A stretch of 53,072 nt of DNA from Pelosinus sp. (GCA_021372375.1 JAJFUN010000124.1:1-53072); one strand, 5' to 3'; counted from the first letter of the stretch, positions 25,967-36,147 are shown. The notes: generated by a model not told the origin, from the sequence alone. Numbers and translations are program-made.

Positions 25967-26889
25967 ACTTCTCCTATCCTTTCTAAATAAAATGCATAGG
26001 TACGCGCAATCCCTTGCCGCATACTAAGTTTTGCCAGCCAGCCCCATGCTTCCTGTTTTGATATATCCACTAACTTTCGCTTCATCCCAGCGGGTTTAGT
26101 TGTATCATGCACAAAGACGCCGTGATAGCCAACAACATCGGCGATCATCTGATAATACTCATTAATGGTACAATCATAACCTAATCCAATGTTTAATAAA
26201 TTCGGTAAAGTGGTAAAATTTTTTATTGCATAGATAACTGCATCAGCTAAATCCGCCGCATTCATAAATTCCCGCCGAACTGTTCCGTCCCCCCAAATTG
26301 TCACTGTTTCTTGGCCTGCTTGCTTTGCCTGATGCAATTTAGTAATAACAGCCGGAATCATATGCCCATAGTCTTCATTAAATTTGTCCCAGCGTCCATA
26401 TAGATTACACGGAATCAGCGTTTTATATTGGTAATTCTTGTCCTCGCGTGAAATATATTCGCAAAGGCGAGCTGCCATAATTTTCGCAAGAGCATATCCT
26501 TCATTCGTGGGTTCCAGTTCGCCTTGCAAAATGTATTCTTCCTTAAGTGGATTAACTGCCTGCCGCGGATACATACAGGAACTGCCGAGATTAATAAACT
26601 TTTTCACACCGGTCTGCCTTGCCGCTAATATAATATTGCGTCCCATATCGAGGTTTTGTACTAAAAATGATACTGGATTATTTATATTGGCCTGTATGCC
26701 GCCAACCTTCCCCGCTGCATGTATAATCATATCTGGTTCAACTTTTTTAATATATTCTTCTAGTGCAGTATAGTTAAATAAATTAAGTTCGGCATGAGTA
26801 GGCGCCAATACCTCAAAATCTGATATTTCCTGATGTTCAAGTATATTCCTCCCTACCATACCCGAACCGCCTGTCAATAATACTCGCAT
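25951..26889 (-). CDS. GDP-L-fucose synthase / ColC-like epimerase-reductase
   Basis: 312 residues, an SDR-fold enzyme. The NAD(P) motif T-G-G-S-G-M-V-G is at the N-terminus, the catalytic Y-A-L-A-K fits YxxxK, and P-C-N-L-Y-G-R-W-D-K-F is the family's signature. Fcl/WcaG epimerises and reduces GDP-4-keto-6-deoxymannose to GDP-L-fucose. ColC, a close relative, does the same with the 3-deoxy compound to give GDP-L-colitose. Sequence alone does not separate the two; the 3-dehydratase next door favours the second or a mixture. Confidence 0.9.
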   Translation of the reverse strand: MRVLLTGGSGMVGRNILEHQEISDFEVLAPTHAELNLFNYTALEEYIKKVEPDMIIHAAGKVGGIQANINNPVSFLVQNLDMGRNIILAARQTGVKKFINLGSSCMYPRQAVNPLKEEYILQGELEPTNEGYALAKIMAARLCEYISREDKNYQYKTLIPCNLYGRWDKFNEDYGHMIPAVITKLHQAKQAGQETVTIWGDGTVRREFMNAADLADAVIYAIKNFTTLPNLLNIGLGYDCTINEYYQMIADVVGYHGVFVHDTTKPAGMKRKLVDISKQEAWGWLAKLSMRQGIARTYAFYLERIGEVCSIR

Positions 26890-26916
26890 AATATATGCCT
26901 CTTTCCAAAAAGTAGC

Positions 26917-27996
26917 TTAATAGGTAGCGAAACCATTTTCCTTACATAATAAATTGCGCTGCGCAATTTTCATATCTGCCTGAACCATCATTGACACTAA
27001 TTCTGCTAATGTTGTTTTAGGTTGCCAATTAAGCTTTTCCTTGGCTTTTGTTGCATCCCCCAATAACAACTCTACTTCTGTAGGCCGAAAATAACGCGGA
27101 TCAACTTCAACTATACAATCTCCCGTTACGGTATCAATTCCCTTTTCAGCAATGCCTTCTCCCTGCCACTTGATTTCAATCCCAACCTCTTTGAAAGCAA
27201 ATTCCACAAATTCACGTACAGAATGAGTCTGTCCTGTGGCAATCACGAAATCATCAGGCTTGTCTTGCTGGAGAATAAGCCACATAGCTTCTACATAATC
27301 TTTAGCAAAACCCCAGTCTCGTTTGGCATTCAAATTTCCAAGATACAATTTTTTCTGAAGACCAAGCTTAATTTGTGCCACTGCCATCGTAATTTTGCGA
27401 GTAACAAAAGTTTCACCGCGTAAAGGAGATTCGTGATTAAATAATATACCATTACAGGCAAACATCTTATAGGCTTCCCGATAATTGACCGTAATCCAGT
27501 ATCCATATATTTTAGCTGCTGCATAAGGACTGCGCGGATAAAAAGGAGTGGTTTCCCTTTGCGGCGTCTCCTGTACTAATCCATATAATTCGCTTGTAGA
27601 TGCTTGATAAAACCTCGATTTTCCTTCCAATCCCAATATTCGAATTGCCTCAAGCAGTCTGAGTGTCCCAAGCCCATCAGCATTAGCGGTGTATTCGGGT
27701 GTTTCAAAGGACACTTGCACATGGCTTTGTGCTGCTAAATTATATATTTCATCAGGCTGTACATCCTGTATGATCCTTATTAAATTGGTTGAATCTGTCA
27801 TATCACCATAATGAAGACGGAAAAGTGTATCTTCTTCATGAAGATCTTGATATATATGATCGATGCGCTGGGTATTAAAAAGTGAACTTCTTCTTTTTAT
27901 ACCGTGTACTTCATACCCTTTCTGCAACAGAAATTCTGCCAAATAAGCTCCATCCTGACCGGTAACCCCGGTAATTAGCGCTCTTTTCATCAGCAT
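26917..27996 (-). CDS. gmd: GDP-mannose 4,6-dehydratase
   Basis: 359 residues (357 from the ATG at 27990, which has the better ribosome-site spacing). [13 protein letters not shown] is the Gmd dinucleotide motif, S-T-S-E-L-Y-G and Y-A-A-A-K hold the catalytic residues, and [14 protein letters not shown] is diagnostic. It converts GDP-mannose to GDP-4-keto-6-deoxymannose, the branch point to GDP-fucose, GDP-rhamnose and GDP-colitose. It is second in a four-gene operon behind the GT10 fusion gene. Confidence 0.96.
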   Translation of the reverse strand: MLMKRALITGVTGQDGAYLAEFLLQKGYEVHGIKRRSSLFNTQRIDHIYQDLHEEDTLFRLHYGDMTDSTNLIRIIQDVQPDEIYNLAAQSHVQVSFETPEYTANADGLGTLRLLEAIRILGLEGKSRFYQASTSELYGLVQETPQRETTPFYPRSPYAAAKIYGYWITVNYREAYKMFACNGILFNHESPLRGETFVTRKITMAVAQIKLGLQKKLYLGNLNAKRDWGFAKDYVEAMWLILQQDKPDDFVIATGQTHSVREFVEFAFKEVGIEIKWQGEGIAEKGIDTVTGDCIVEVDPRYFRPTEVELLLGDATKAKEKLNWQPKTTLAELVSMMVQADMKIAQRNLLCKENGFATY

Positions 27997-28032
27997 CCCA
28001 CTCCCAAAGTTTTTTTGTCTATATCCTTAACT

Positions 28033-30933
28033 CTAGTTCAAACCAAACTGTTTACGATAAATTGCCGCTTTAATGGCCAGTATTCTTTCATTAACCTGAC
28101 CCAAAGACTGATACTCAGCAATTAGCGACAATGCTTCTTCCCCATACCCCTTCTGCAGTAGAATTTCTAATTGCAAAATTAATTCAGTTAAAGATTTTTC
28201 CTTTTCTTTATTAGTTGCCGTTTCATTCTCACTATATTGTTTTATGCGAGGAGCAAATTGCTTAGCTAGTTCCGGATACCTAAAGGCTAATTGATTTTCG
28301 TAATACTCCAGAAACTCAGCGACTCTCCCATTTCGTTCAAAAATGGTGAGCATGGGTGAAAATAATTCGCAGATATGTGCTTTACCATCAACGGCAAAAA
28401 ACAGCGTCATCGCTTTGTCGTCTAAGCTAAAATGCTCATATAACTTAACAAGTAATGCCGTTACTTCTTTATAATATGTCAAGAAGTAATCTATAGTGTA
28501 GGCGTCCTTTTCCACTTCCGCATACCTATTAAACAAAGCCAGATATTTTTCACAATATAGCATGCATTCTTGTAAATTTCCTAATTCCAAATGTGCTTGA
28601 GACAATAAAAAATATAAGTCAATGTATTCTTTCCCCAGTTTTAAGCCCTCTTGACAAACTTCAATTACCTTATCATTTTTTTTCATTTTATTCAAAATAA
28701 GTGCTAATTCTGTAATGACAAACATATATTCCGAAAAGTCAATATTGGCCGCCTTACCTGCATTATAAGCCTTGACAATAGCTTCATAGGCTTCAGTATC
28801 CTCATTTGCCAGTCTTTTTTCCACTGCAACCTGCTGCCAATAATGCACAGCTATTTCTCGTGCAGGCACAGGTTGAGGATTTCGCAGCATTTTTATATCT
28901 GTTTTCCAATTATTCACGACTTGCCTTGGCATATTTTCCATAGTAAAAGCTGCTATTCGCTCACTCTGCAAGAATGCCTGGATACTATAAAGATATTGTT
29001 GATAAACTTCATCACTCATCCCTTTCAAATAGCTATATAAGTCTTCGTATGAGGAAAAATCCCGTTTATCAATAAAGCATTCTTTAGGGATATGCTGCTC
29101 AATATTTCCGGCTCCCCAATATATGGGGACACAGCCTGCCGCAAAGCAATCCAGTATCTTTTCAGTGATATATCCATTGATTTGCTGTCCATTTTCATAG
29201 CAAATGGCAAAACGGTATGTTTCCAAAACCTGCTTTTTACTTTGTATCGCCCCCTTGTACGAGGGATATTCCTTTTCATCCCAGCCAATACCGTAAAAAG
29301 AAAAGTCTTGGGGATGATAATGTTCAAACCAACGAATAGCCTCAATCCGCTTTGAGTACAATTCCAGCGGATGCCCTCTGAATTTGTTTCCGGCAACAAG
29401 TGTACAAAAGTTTACTTTTTTGCTAATATCCTGATTAATCGTCTCTGGAAAATTAGTAGAAAAGTTAATCTTAAAATACTTTTTATTATCAATATAGTCA
29501 TCATTCCAAGTAAAAATTTTATCAAAAAGTGTATGCATCCTAGTATCCCAGTTACGCGGCAATATTACCTGACTCTCATATAAAATAACATATTTAAGAA
29601 CCTGATTAGTCCATTTACCAAGAATAAATTCCAACGGAACGCCAGGTATCTCTAAAAACAATACTATATCAGGTTTTATATTGCGTTCCTGAAAAACATC
29701 TAAAGTGTGGCATTCAGCACCCGCCTCTTCAATATACTGGTGTAAAAGACGATATACTTTCATACAGTCGTCCCGATTGAGCATACTGTCGGGATCAAAA
29801 ATGGCGTCTTTATCACTTGGCGGATTAGTTGCAACACTCCAATACACGGCTAAAGATTTCTTATGATTAAATTGATCTATTCGTGGAGTTTCACTCTCTA
29901 TTTTTTTATCTTCAAGCCGTGTTACCCATATCGAATTTAAAACATCTCTCATCCGTTGCTCGTAGGTGTGTTCATTATGCGCTCTTTCATGACTCTTTTG
30001 TACAATCTTCTCACGCTTCTCTTGATGTTGCAGAAAATACTGTATTTGCTGAGCACACTCTTCTGGGGTCGTATATACAGCAACCTCATCGCCGATTTTC
30101 AAATAATCTTCTAAGTGTAATACATAGTTGGTTAACTGAAATCCTCCTGATAACGGGATTTCAAAATTGCGGGCCTTAATTTGCTCCGCCCGTTTGGGAT
30201 TTGTTTTCCATGCTTCATGTATTTCTTCATTGCACAAAACAAAGCGTATATCATTATTGGCACTATTCGATATATTAAGGTTTATTTTGCTTACACGAAA
30301 AATCTGCTCCATCTGCGCAAAAGAGACCCGTGAATTTGGCCAGCCAGCACCAAAACACTGCACATCAATGCCAAGTTCCTTAAGGCGCTGAATAAACCAG
30401 CCTCGATAATCATTGTATCCTCCGACAAAAGATACATCCATTAAATACTTCTCGTTTTTACGTAATGGGCCTATATTGGATGAATATGTTTGTCCAGCCC
30501 ATTGTGATAAGATAGGTTCAATCCCTAGCTTCTTGTATTTTTCGATACATCCACAATCTGTTGTTGATACATATGTATAGTGTGGTGCATACCGTGAGGT
30601 ATAAGATTCAAACCGCCAGCCATCATCACCGAACCAAGCGTAAGTTGTATATTTTTCCTTTAAAAAATCCAAAGTTTCAAAAGTAAACTGATCGTTATGA
30701 GGAAAAAATAAAATTAAGTCTGGCTTAAACTGTTCAGCCTTTTGGACGAGCATGCGTTGCATCTTCTCCTGATCACCTATATAATCATCATACCAATATG
30801 TCTCAACATGCTGAACTACTTTACATAAAGTTTCATAAAACCAAAGTTTTTCTCCTGATTCATCCCTATCTTTTTGACCATACTTCCATTGCATTCCTAC
30901 AACCAATAACTTTTTAAGCCACTTTTTCCCCAT
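28033..30933 (-). CDS. Two-headed glycosyltransferase: CgeB-like GT + GT10 fucosyltransferase-type domain + helical repeats
   Basis: 966 residues. Residues 1-335 form a CgeB-like glycosyltransferase (SFVGGYNDYRGWF, then IPLSGGFQLTNY). Residues about 355-675 are a GT10 domain: at 573-626 it has the fucosyltransferase signature, with Y-E-N-G, G-Y-I-T-E-K-I, A-A-G-C-V-P-I-Y-W-G and F-I-D-K-R-D-F. The rest, 690-966, is TPR-like helical. GT10 enzymes take GDP-L-fucose, and some take GDP-colitose, exactly the product family of the three genes that follow. A flagellar glycan is the likely target from context. It has its own candidate promoter. Confidence 0.85.
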   Translation of the reverse strand: MGKKWLKKLLVVGMQWKYGQKDRDESGEKLWFYETLCKVVQHVETYWYDDYIGDQEKMQRMLVQKAEQFKPDLILFFPHNDQFTFETLDFLKEKYTTYAWFGDDGWRFESYTSRYAPHYTYVSTTDCGCIEKYKKLGIEPILSQWAGQTYSSNIGPLRKNEKYLMDVSFVGGYNDYRGWFIQRLKELGIDVQCFGAGWPNSRVSFAQMEQIFRVSKINLNISNSANNDIRFVLCNEEIHEAWKTNPKRAEQIKARNFEIPLSGGFQLTNYVLHLEDYLKIGDEVAVYTTPEECAQQIQYFLQHQEKREKIVQKSHERAHNEHTYEQRMRDVLNSIWVTRLEDKKIESETPRIDQFNHKKSLAVYWSVATNPPSDKDAIFDPDSMLNRDDCMKVYRLLHQYIEEAGAECHTLDVFQERNIKPDIVLFLEIPGVPLEFILGKWTNQVLKYVILYESQVILPRNWDTRMHTLFDKIFTWNDDYIDNKKYFKINFSTNFPETINQDISKKVNFCTLVAGNKFRGHPLELYSKRIEAIRWFEHYHPQDFSFYGIGWDEKEYPSYKGAIQSKKQVLETYRFAICYENGQQINGYITEKILDCFAAGCVPIYWGAGNIEQHIPKECFIDKRDFSSYEDLYSYLKGMSDEVYQQYLYSIQAFLQSERIAAFTMENMPRQVVNNWKTDIKMLRNPQPVPAREIAVHYWQQVAVEKRLANEDTEAYEAIVKAYNAGKAANIDFSEYMFVITELALILNKMKKNDKVIEVCQEGLKLGKEYIDLYFLLSQAHLELGNLQECMLYCEKYLALFNRYAEVEKDAYTIDYFLTYYKEVTALLVKLYEHFSLDDKAMTLFFAVDGKAHICELFSPMLTIFERNGRVAEFLEYYENQLAFRYPELAKQFAPRIKQYSENETATNKEKEKSLTELILQLEILLQKGYGEEALSLIAEYQSLGQVNERILAIKAAIYRKQFGLN

Positions 30934-30960
30934 AGTATACTTCTACCTTTCAATTATTTA

Positions 30961-30989
30961 ATTATATACTTTTCAATCGCAATTTTAAA
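30961..30989 (-). promoter_or_regulatory. Candidate sigma-A promoter for the GT10-gmd operon
   Basis: On the minus strand TTTAAA (30989-30984), a 17-nt spacer and TATAAT (30966-30961), about 30 nt before the start codon of the 966-aa gene. The -35 is a 4/6 match. Confidence 0.5.
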
Positions 30990-31084
30990 ACAAGTAGCAA
31001 TCAAAGTCATTTAGATAAAGTGACTGCACTTCATGTCCAGTGAATAATGCACGTTATAAACAGTACGAGTCTCATCCTCATTTT

Positions 31085-31555
31085 CTACAAATTTGGCTTT
31101 TGCAGTTTACTCCGCATGGAGCAAATCCGTTTAAAAGCAATACCCTTGCCAGATTCCGCGATAACCTCGGCAACAACTTCCATTACTGCTTCTTTATCGT
31201 AGGTTTTATTGTCGGCATGCTGATTAACGTCCCATACATCCCCAGATCGCGCCAATTAGCCATCCAAGAATAAGCTGCTTCCAACATATTACTTGTCACA
31301 ATAATTGTAAAATCACAGCCCGTAATTACGGGGATGGCTTTACCTATCTGTATGTTCAATCGGGTCGCCAGGACAACATACTGTCATATTGGGAAGTGCC
31401 CTCATTAGTACTATATTTCAATGGAATGATGGATTGTCCGGCAGAGCCATACGAGGGGCCTGCGCCAACACCAATCAACCGTACATTTTGATTCATATAA
31501 GCAACATCGATAAACATCGATACGGACTTGTTCAATACAGCGCATGGAGTCTAGC
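31085..31555 (-). pseudogene. Decayed transketolase C-terminal subunit
   Basis: Reading all three minus frames recovers a transketolase pyrimidine-domain and C-terminal sequence in pieces: LDSMRCIEQVRID, then AYMNQNVRLIGVGAG and SYGSAGQS, then MRALPNMTVCCPGDPIE, then a TIIVTSNMLEAA ... MPTIKP block, then YDKEAVMEVVAE. At least three frameshifts separate them; the first is caused by a 10-bp tandem duplication. The N-terminal part overlaps the end of the glycosyltransferase gene in another frame, so a deletion probably joined the two. Split transketolases occur in surface-sugar clusters, which fits the place. Confidence 0.8.
31503..31522. repeat. 10-bp tandem duplication in the transketolase relic
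   Basis: AACATCGATA occurs twice in direct succession. Removing one copy restores the frame from EQVRID to VAYMNQN. It is therefore a plausible inactivating lesion. Confidence 0.8.
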
Positions 31556-33910
31556 TATATTAAGCTCATATTGCTGTTGTAAATCACATAAATTCTGATG
31601 ATATGTTTTGCCCTCTTGCAAACCGGCCTTTATATAACGCAACCCTTGTTGCAAATAAATACCGCAGTAATTAGCCAATTCTTTTTCTGTTATCTTAAGT
31701 CGTAGATGTGCCGGAACAGCTTGACCGCTAATATAACCATTAAATAGCAGCAAATAGAACTTCGCTATACTTAATGCCTTATATTGCCCTGCATTATTAA
31801 CTTTATTCCAATCGATTTCTGCCAAAAATATTTCTACCGAAAAATGCGCAATAATATATTCATATATTATAATTGATGCTTTTATCCGCTTTTTAATATT
31901 ATGGGAGTCATTCTCGCCATGAATACGATAATTAATAACAGGTTTATCGACTTTTCCATACTTCCATCCGTATCTAAGAAAATGCAATTGTGTAAGAGTG
32001 TCAGCAGAAAAATCATTAACATCATTCTCTGGCATAATCCATTCAATATTATTTTTTTCGAGAAAGGACTTTCGTTGCATGCCAAACATCGGTATAACGC
32101 CTGAACCTGTTTCAAAAATATGCCTCACAATATACTCCGGAGTATGCACAACATAATTCCATTCCCCAGTTTTATTGCCTAATTCATCAATAATATTTAA
32201 ATCACTATATACATAGTCAATATCTATATGACTTTCTAAATACTCAACAAAACGGCTAACCGCATCCGGTTCTAAGCAGTCATCGCAACATAGCCATTGA
32301 TAATATTTCCCACTGCCGAGTTTCGGAATTTCCTTAATTCCTTGGACTGGGCCTCCTGAGTTAACTTCATGAAATATACCCTTTATATTTTTATGTTTTT
32401 TCTCGTATTTACGAATAATATCTTGTGATCCATCTGTAGAACAATTATCAATTAAAAGAATTTCAATATGCGGATAATTTTGACCTATCACAGATTTAAT
32501 GCACCTTTCTAAGTATTTCCGAGCATTGTATACTGTAATTCCGACCGTTACGATAGGCTGGCGCTGACTGTGCTGGTTTTCCTTCAGAGAATTTCTATTT
32601 TTTTTTTGAAGTTCACATACTGTATTATTTAAAGTTTGCAATACATTTCTTTTATCATAATAATCTTCGACAAATTTTCTATAACGCTTTGAATCATACT
32701 CTGAATTAAAAAGCATAGCAACTGCTTCATCAATACTATTCCACAAATAGCTGCTATCATATATACCGCGCGCCCCAACAAAATTATGAACAAGTGGCTT
32801 TATTCCTTTAGCCATTGCTTGCATAACACTTATATTTTGAGACTCAAGCACACTTGTACATAAAATATAGTTCTTGTCTTCCATCCAATGATCCAGATCA
32901 CTTTGCCAACCTGTAAAAATCACATTATTTTCAATCCCGAATTCCTTTGTCATTTGCTGAAAATATAGGACATCGCGGTGATCCTGAAACTGGCCGGCAA
33001 TATATAGCTTATAACGATTATCTTTGTCGTATATCGCTTTAAAGGCATGAATCAGCAGCATCGGTCCCTTTTTGTAGTTGATATATCCGACATAAGCAAT
33101 ATTAAAACCGGGTTGACATTTTTTAAAATGAAATTTTTCTAAATCTATACCATTAGGGATTACTACGGTCTTATCTCGTGGCACAGCATACTGTGACACA
33201 ACAAAATCACGAATATGTTCAGCAACTAAAATCAAACAGTCGACATTATCCCATTTAACTTGGGCTGGGTAATCGGTAAACGCTTCATAGCTGTGCAGTC
33301 TGCAGACAATCGTCTTCTTGGCGGCGATTGGCCGCCTGCTTGCATAATTTATCAGTTCATCGCACCACTCAAACCAACATATATCTGCCCAGCCCATTAG
33401 TTTATCAATTTCACCCATCTGTTGTGGCTGACATTTTTTAACTTCAAAAGACTCTGAAAGAATTGTCACTACATCGTGCAAAAAGCTGTCCATCTGAGGT
33501 TTTACAAAAATAGCGAGCTTTTGTTTAGGAATATTATTTTTTGCAGTCAATTCCGTCTTGATTCGTAATTGTGCCGCTGCAACTACTTCTTTGTTTTCCT
33601 CATCGGCACAACTGGCTAACTTATCATAAAGCTTTTCCGCTGCCACAAAATCGCCTTGGCATTCTAATAAATATGCTTTATTAAACAACAAATCAAAACT
33701 TTGCGGATTAATACCTAAGCCTTCCTCAATTACTGCGTCGGCATTTCCTATTTCACCTTTCATTAGCGCAATAACAGCCTCTATTGAAATAGCCTCTATC
33801 TCTTTAGGAAACAAGCACCTGTATTCGCGCAATAATTCAGTTGCAGGCTCTAACTGCTGCTTATCAACCAGTTGATGTATTGTTGCTAAAATCTCATCTT
33901 TGCTAAGCAT
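31532..33910 (-). CDS. TPR - GT4 - GT2 multidomain glycosyltransferase
   Basis: About 792 residues from the ATG at 33910 (GGGGTGA 9 nt upstream; a GTG at 33922 is possible). In numbering from that GTG, helical TPR-like repeats span about 5-125. A GT4 domain spans about 135-430 (GYINYKKGPMLLIHAF; Glu360 and Met367 in the donor-site helix). A GT2 domain spans about 455-680 (ITVYNARKYLERCIKSV, D-N-C-S-T-D-G, and D547-D548 as the metal motif). Two enzymes in one chain could add two sugars in a row. It lies between the main flagellin and the GT10 fusion, so flagellin is the likely acceptor. Its last codons run into the transketolase relic. Confidence 0.85.
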   Translation of the reverse strand: MLSKDEILATIHQLVDKQQLEPATELLREYRCLFPKEIEAISIEAVIALMKGEIGNADAVIEEGLGINPQSFDLLFNKAYLLECQGDFVAAEKLYDKLASCADEENKEVVAAAQLRIKTELTAKNNIPKQKLAIFVKPQMDSFLHDVVTILSESFEVKKCQPQQMGEIDKLMGWADICWFEWCDELINYASRRPIAAKKTIVCRLHSYEAFTDYPAQVKWDNVDCLILVAEHIRDFVVSQYAVPRDKTVVIPNGIDLEKFHFKKCQPGFNIAYVGYINYKKGPMLLIHAFKAIYDKDNRYKLYIAGQFQDHRDVLYFQQMTKEFGIENNVIFTGWQSDLDHWMEDKNYILCTSVLESQNISVMQAMAKGIKPLVHNFVGARGIYDSSYLWNSIDEAVAMLFNSEYDSKRYRKFVEDYYDKRNVLQTLNNTVCELQKKNRNSLKENQHSQRQPIVTVGITVYNARKYLERCIKSVIGQNYPHIEILLIDNCSTDGSQDIIRKYEKKHKNIKGIFHEVNSGGPVQGIKEIPKLGSGKYYQWLCCDDCLEPDAVSRFVEYLESHIDIDYVYSDLNIIDELGNKTGEWNYVVHTPEYIVRHIFETGSGVIPMFGMQRKSFLEKNNIEWIMPENDVNDFSADTLTQLHFLRYGWKYGKVDKPVINYRIHGENDSHNIKKRIKASIIIYEYIIAHFSVEIFLAEIDWNKVNNAGQYKALSIAKFYLLLFNGYISGQAVPAHLRLKITEKELANYCGIYLQQGLRYIKAGLQEGKTYHQNLCDLQQQYELNIARLHALY

Positions 33911-33937
33911 CTTTGTACTCACCCCTACTCTGCTATG

Positions 33938-36004
33938 CTATTGTATAGCAGGCATTTGTTTGCAAAACACTTCCGCTTTCAGCTTTAATAAGCGTACATC
34001 TTTTCCTACGATTTTCTCACCTTGCTCAATAACTGAAGCTGCCTCCTTATAATTACCTTCATCAATCATCGTTCTTAATTGTACAAGAAGTTCGCTCAGT
34101 AAACCCTCCATAGATTTGTGCGCGACATTCTCACTTTGTAAGTCCTGCAGCAATATTTCAATGCCTCTCTTCATTTCAGGAAAAGCCTGTAGCGCCAGAC
34201 GCAGATATCTCGCATAATCATCTTTATGGGCTTCATGATTAATTTTGGCATAATATATGTACAATAAAAATACCTCTTCGTCATTTTTGAGTTCATATAC
34301 CATCTCATTATTAATTATAAAAGCACTGTACACCGCCTGGATATAAGAAATTCCTTCTACCATATAACTCGTAAAAATATCATTATATTGTCTACTATCA
34401 AGCTTATTTAATAGTAATGCATAGCGGGCCAATATCTTATTTAGCTTACAATCGGCAAAATTCTGACTACTGCCTTGCTTTTGCAAATAAGTGTAGATAA
34501 CCTCGCATAAATCGTCGTATTTCTTAGCAATATGGTCAAACGCACAGCCTAGCCAAATCTCTTTGAAACTTGTAAGTATTTTTCCCAAAGAGTAGTTCCA
34601 TTTTAACAAATAATAGAATATATCGCTGCAATACACTGGCAAATTTACAACCACTAATTTTTCCACGTCAGCAAACGTTTCGGCTGATACATTACCGTTA
34701 TAATCATCGATTATCAGCCTGCACAGCAAACCAAAGTCAGCTTCAAGATCCACAAAAGCCGTCGCAATTTTCAATTTAAGCGATTGTTCAACTCTTGTCA
34801 TTCTCTTGGCAACTTCCTCAAGGAAAATTGTGCGACAATCAGGATTTACGCGTGTATCATAATAAACACGAAGCTCCGCAGTTTTCCCTAAAGCCAAATA
34901 AAGCTCCATAATTGTCAGCAAATTATCGTTGACAAACTTAGTATCAGTAACCTTCTCCGCATAATACAAAGCCTTTTCAAAACAAGCTTGTTTCTTTAGC
35001 ATACGCGATAAATTGTAATAAACCATCTGCACAAAACCAAGCGTATACTCTATAATAGTCATATCCCGTTCTTGCTGCGTTTTACGTTTTTCCAGCAATG
35101 ATAAATATTTTTCGAAATACTTAGCAGCCTCCGGATAATTATCGGTCATGGCTTGTGATTCAGCATAATAGTAATAGACATCTACATAGCCTTCTTGTAT
35201 GTCCATAGATTCCCGGCAAACTTCAGCCACTCTTTGATACATCTCTTCATGCTGATAGACTAAAATCAATTGTAATAAAACAAACATATAATTCGGTGTT
35301 TTTTTGGTCGGCAGTAAAGAGTATGCTTTTTCCGCATACTCAATAGCCTCTTTGAAATCATTATGCATCGCATATGTCACAGACATTTGCGACCAATAAT
35401 AAATATTTTTAGGGTCCTTTTCCAATTCCTGTTTTAATATCGCGGCAGTACGACTAAATTTGCGCTCCATTAAATCCTTATCATTAGAAACATAACCATA
35501 ATGCAGGAGATACACCTCTGGAATAGCCAGTGTCTCACCACGAAATACGGCCTGATTATGTACTGCCCCTTCATAATGAAAATTTCCATCATTTTTAAAT
35601 AAACGAAAACCCAATTGCGCGGTATAATTTTCTGTTTCAATATCTACAATATTTTTACCGGTAATTGCGATAGCGCCATACTTTTTCCGCTTAGGCGAAA
35701 CCAGGAAATCTATCAGTGGCTGCGATACTTCTAAAATTTCATCGCCGTCCATAATATAAATCCACTCGCCTTGGGCATAGCTGATTGTAGTATTACGCAT
35801 CACTGAAAAATCGTTATCCCATGCATGATAATATACTTTATCAGTAAATTTTTTAGCTATTTCTACCGTAGAATCCGTCGATCCTGTATCCACAATAATA
35901 AGTTCAGACTGAACTGCTTCCCGCAGGGCTTGGAGGCTCTGCAGACTGCGTTGTAAATATTTTTCCTCATTTTTAACCATCATACATATGCTAAGTCTCA
36001 TCAT
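33938..36004 (-). CDS. GT2 glycosyltransferase with C-terminal TPR repeats
   Basis: 688 residues. The GT2 domain (1-about 175) has M-V-K-N-E-E, the D-T-G-S-T-D motif and D-G-D-E as the metal site. The rest is TPR-like helices up to the C-terminus (clear units near 190-330). This GT2-TPR layout is common beside flagellin genes in Bacillota; the TPR part may hold the flagellin substrate. AGGAGG precedes the start (ATG 36004 or 36001). It is the first gene after the flagellin terminator, on the same strand, and the next glycosyltransferase gene follows closely. Confidence 0.88.
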   Translation of the reverse strand: MMRLSICMMVKNEEKYLQRSLQSLQALREAVQSELIIVDTGSTDSTVEIAKKFTDKVYYHAWDNDFSVMRNTTISYAQGEWIYIMDGDEILEVSQPLIDFLVSPKRKKYGAIAITGKNIVDIETENYTAQLGFRLFKNDGNFHYEGAVHNQAVFRGETLAIPEVYLLHYGYVSNDKDLMERKFSRTAAILKQELEKDPKNIYYWSQMSVTYAMHNDFKEAIEYAEKAYSLLPTKKTPNYMFVLLQLILVYQHEEMYQRVAEVCRESMDIQEGYVDVYYYYAESQAMTDNYPEAAKYFEKYLSLLEKRKTQQERDMTIIEYTLGFVQMVYYNLSRMLKKQACFEKALYYAEKVTDTKFVNDNLLTIMELYLALGKTAELRVYYDTRVNPDCRTIFLEEVAKRMTRVEQSLKLKIATAFVDLEADFGLLCRLIIDDYNGNVSAETFADVEKLVVVNLPVYCSDIFYYLLKWNYSLGKILTSFKEIWLGCAFDHIAKKYDDLCEVIYTYLQKQGSSQNFADCKLNKILARYALLLNKLDSRQYNDIFTSYMVEGISYIQAVYSAFIINNEMVYELKNDEEVFLLYIYYAKINHEAHKDDYARYLRLALQAFPEMKRGIEILLQDLQSENVAHKSMEGLLSELLVQLRTMIDEGNYKEAASVIEQGEKIVGKDVRLLKLKAEVFCKQMPAIQ

Positions 36005-36112
36005 AAAACCTCCTCAAATATCGGCATACTCTTTAGCCATAAATAATAGACTATATACAAAACTCCAAAAAAATTCTCTATATAGCCTACCATCTTTCCA
36101 TATATTATTATT

Positions 36113-36147
36113 TTAAAAGAGACTCCGGATAATCCAGAGTCTCTTTT
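36113..36147. terminator. Terminator after the main flagellin gene
   Basis: AAAAGAGACTC and GAGTCTCTTTT, with a further partly paired CCGG/CCAG inside, form a long stem 19 nt past the flagellin stop. T residues follow on both strands. It would insulate the highly transcribed flagellin gene from the glycosyltransferase genes. Confidence 0.85.

Noticed and set aside
31040-31273. Plus-strand open frame of 77 codons
   Set aside because: It is antisense to the transketolase relic, whose minus-strand frames give clear family motifs.
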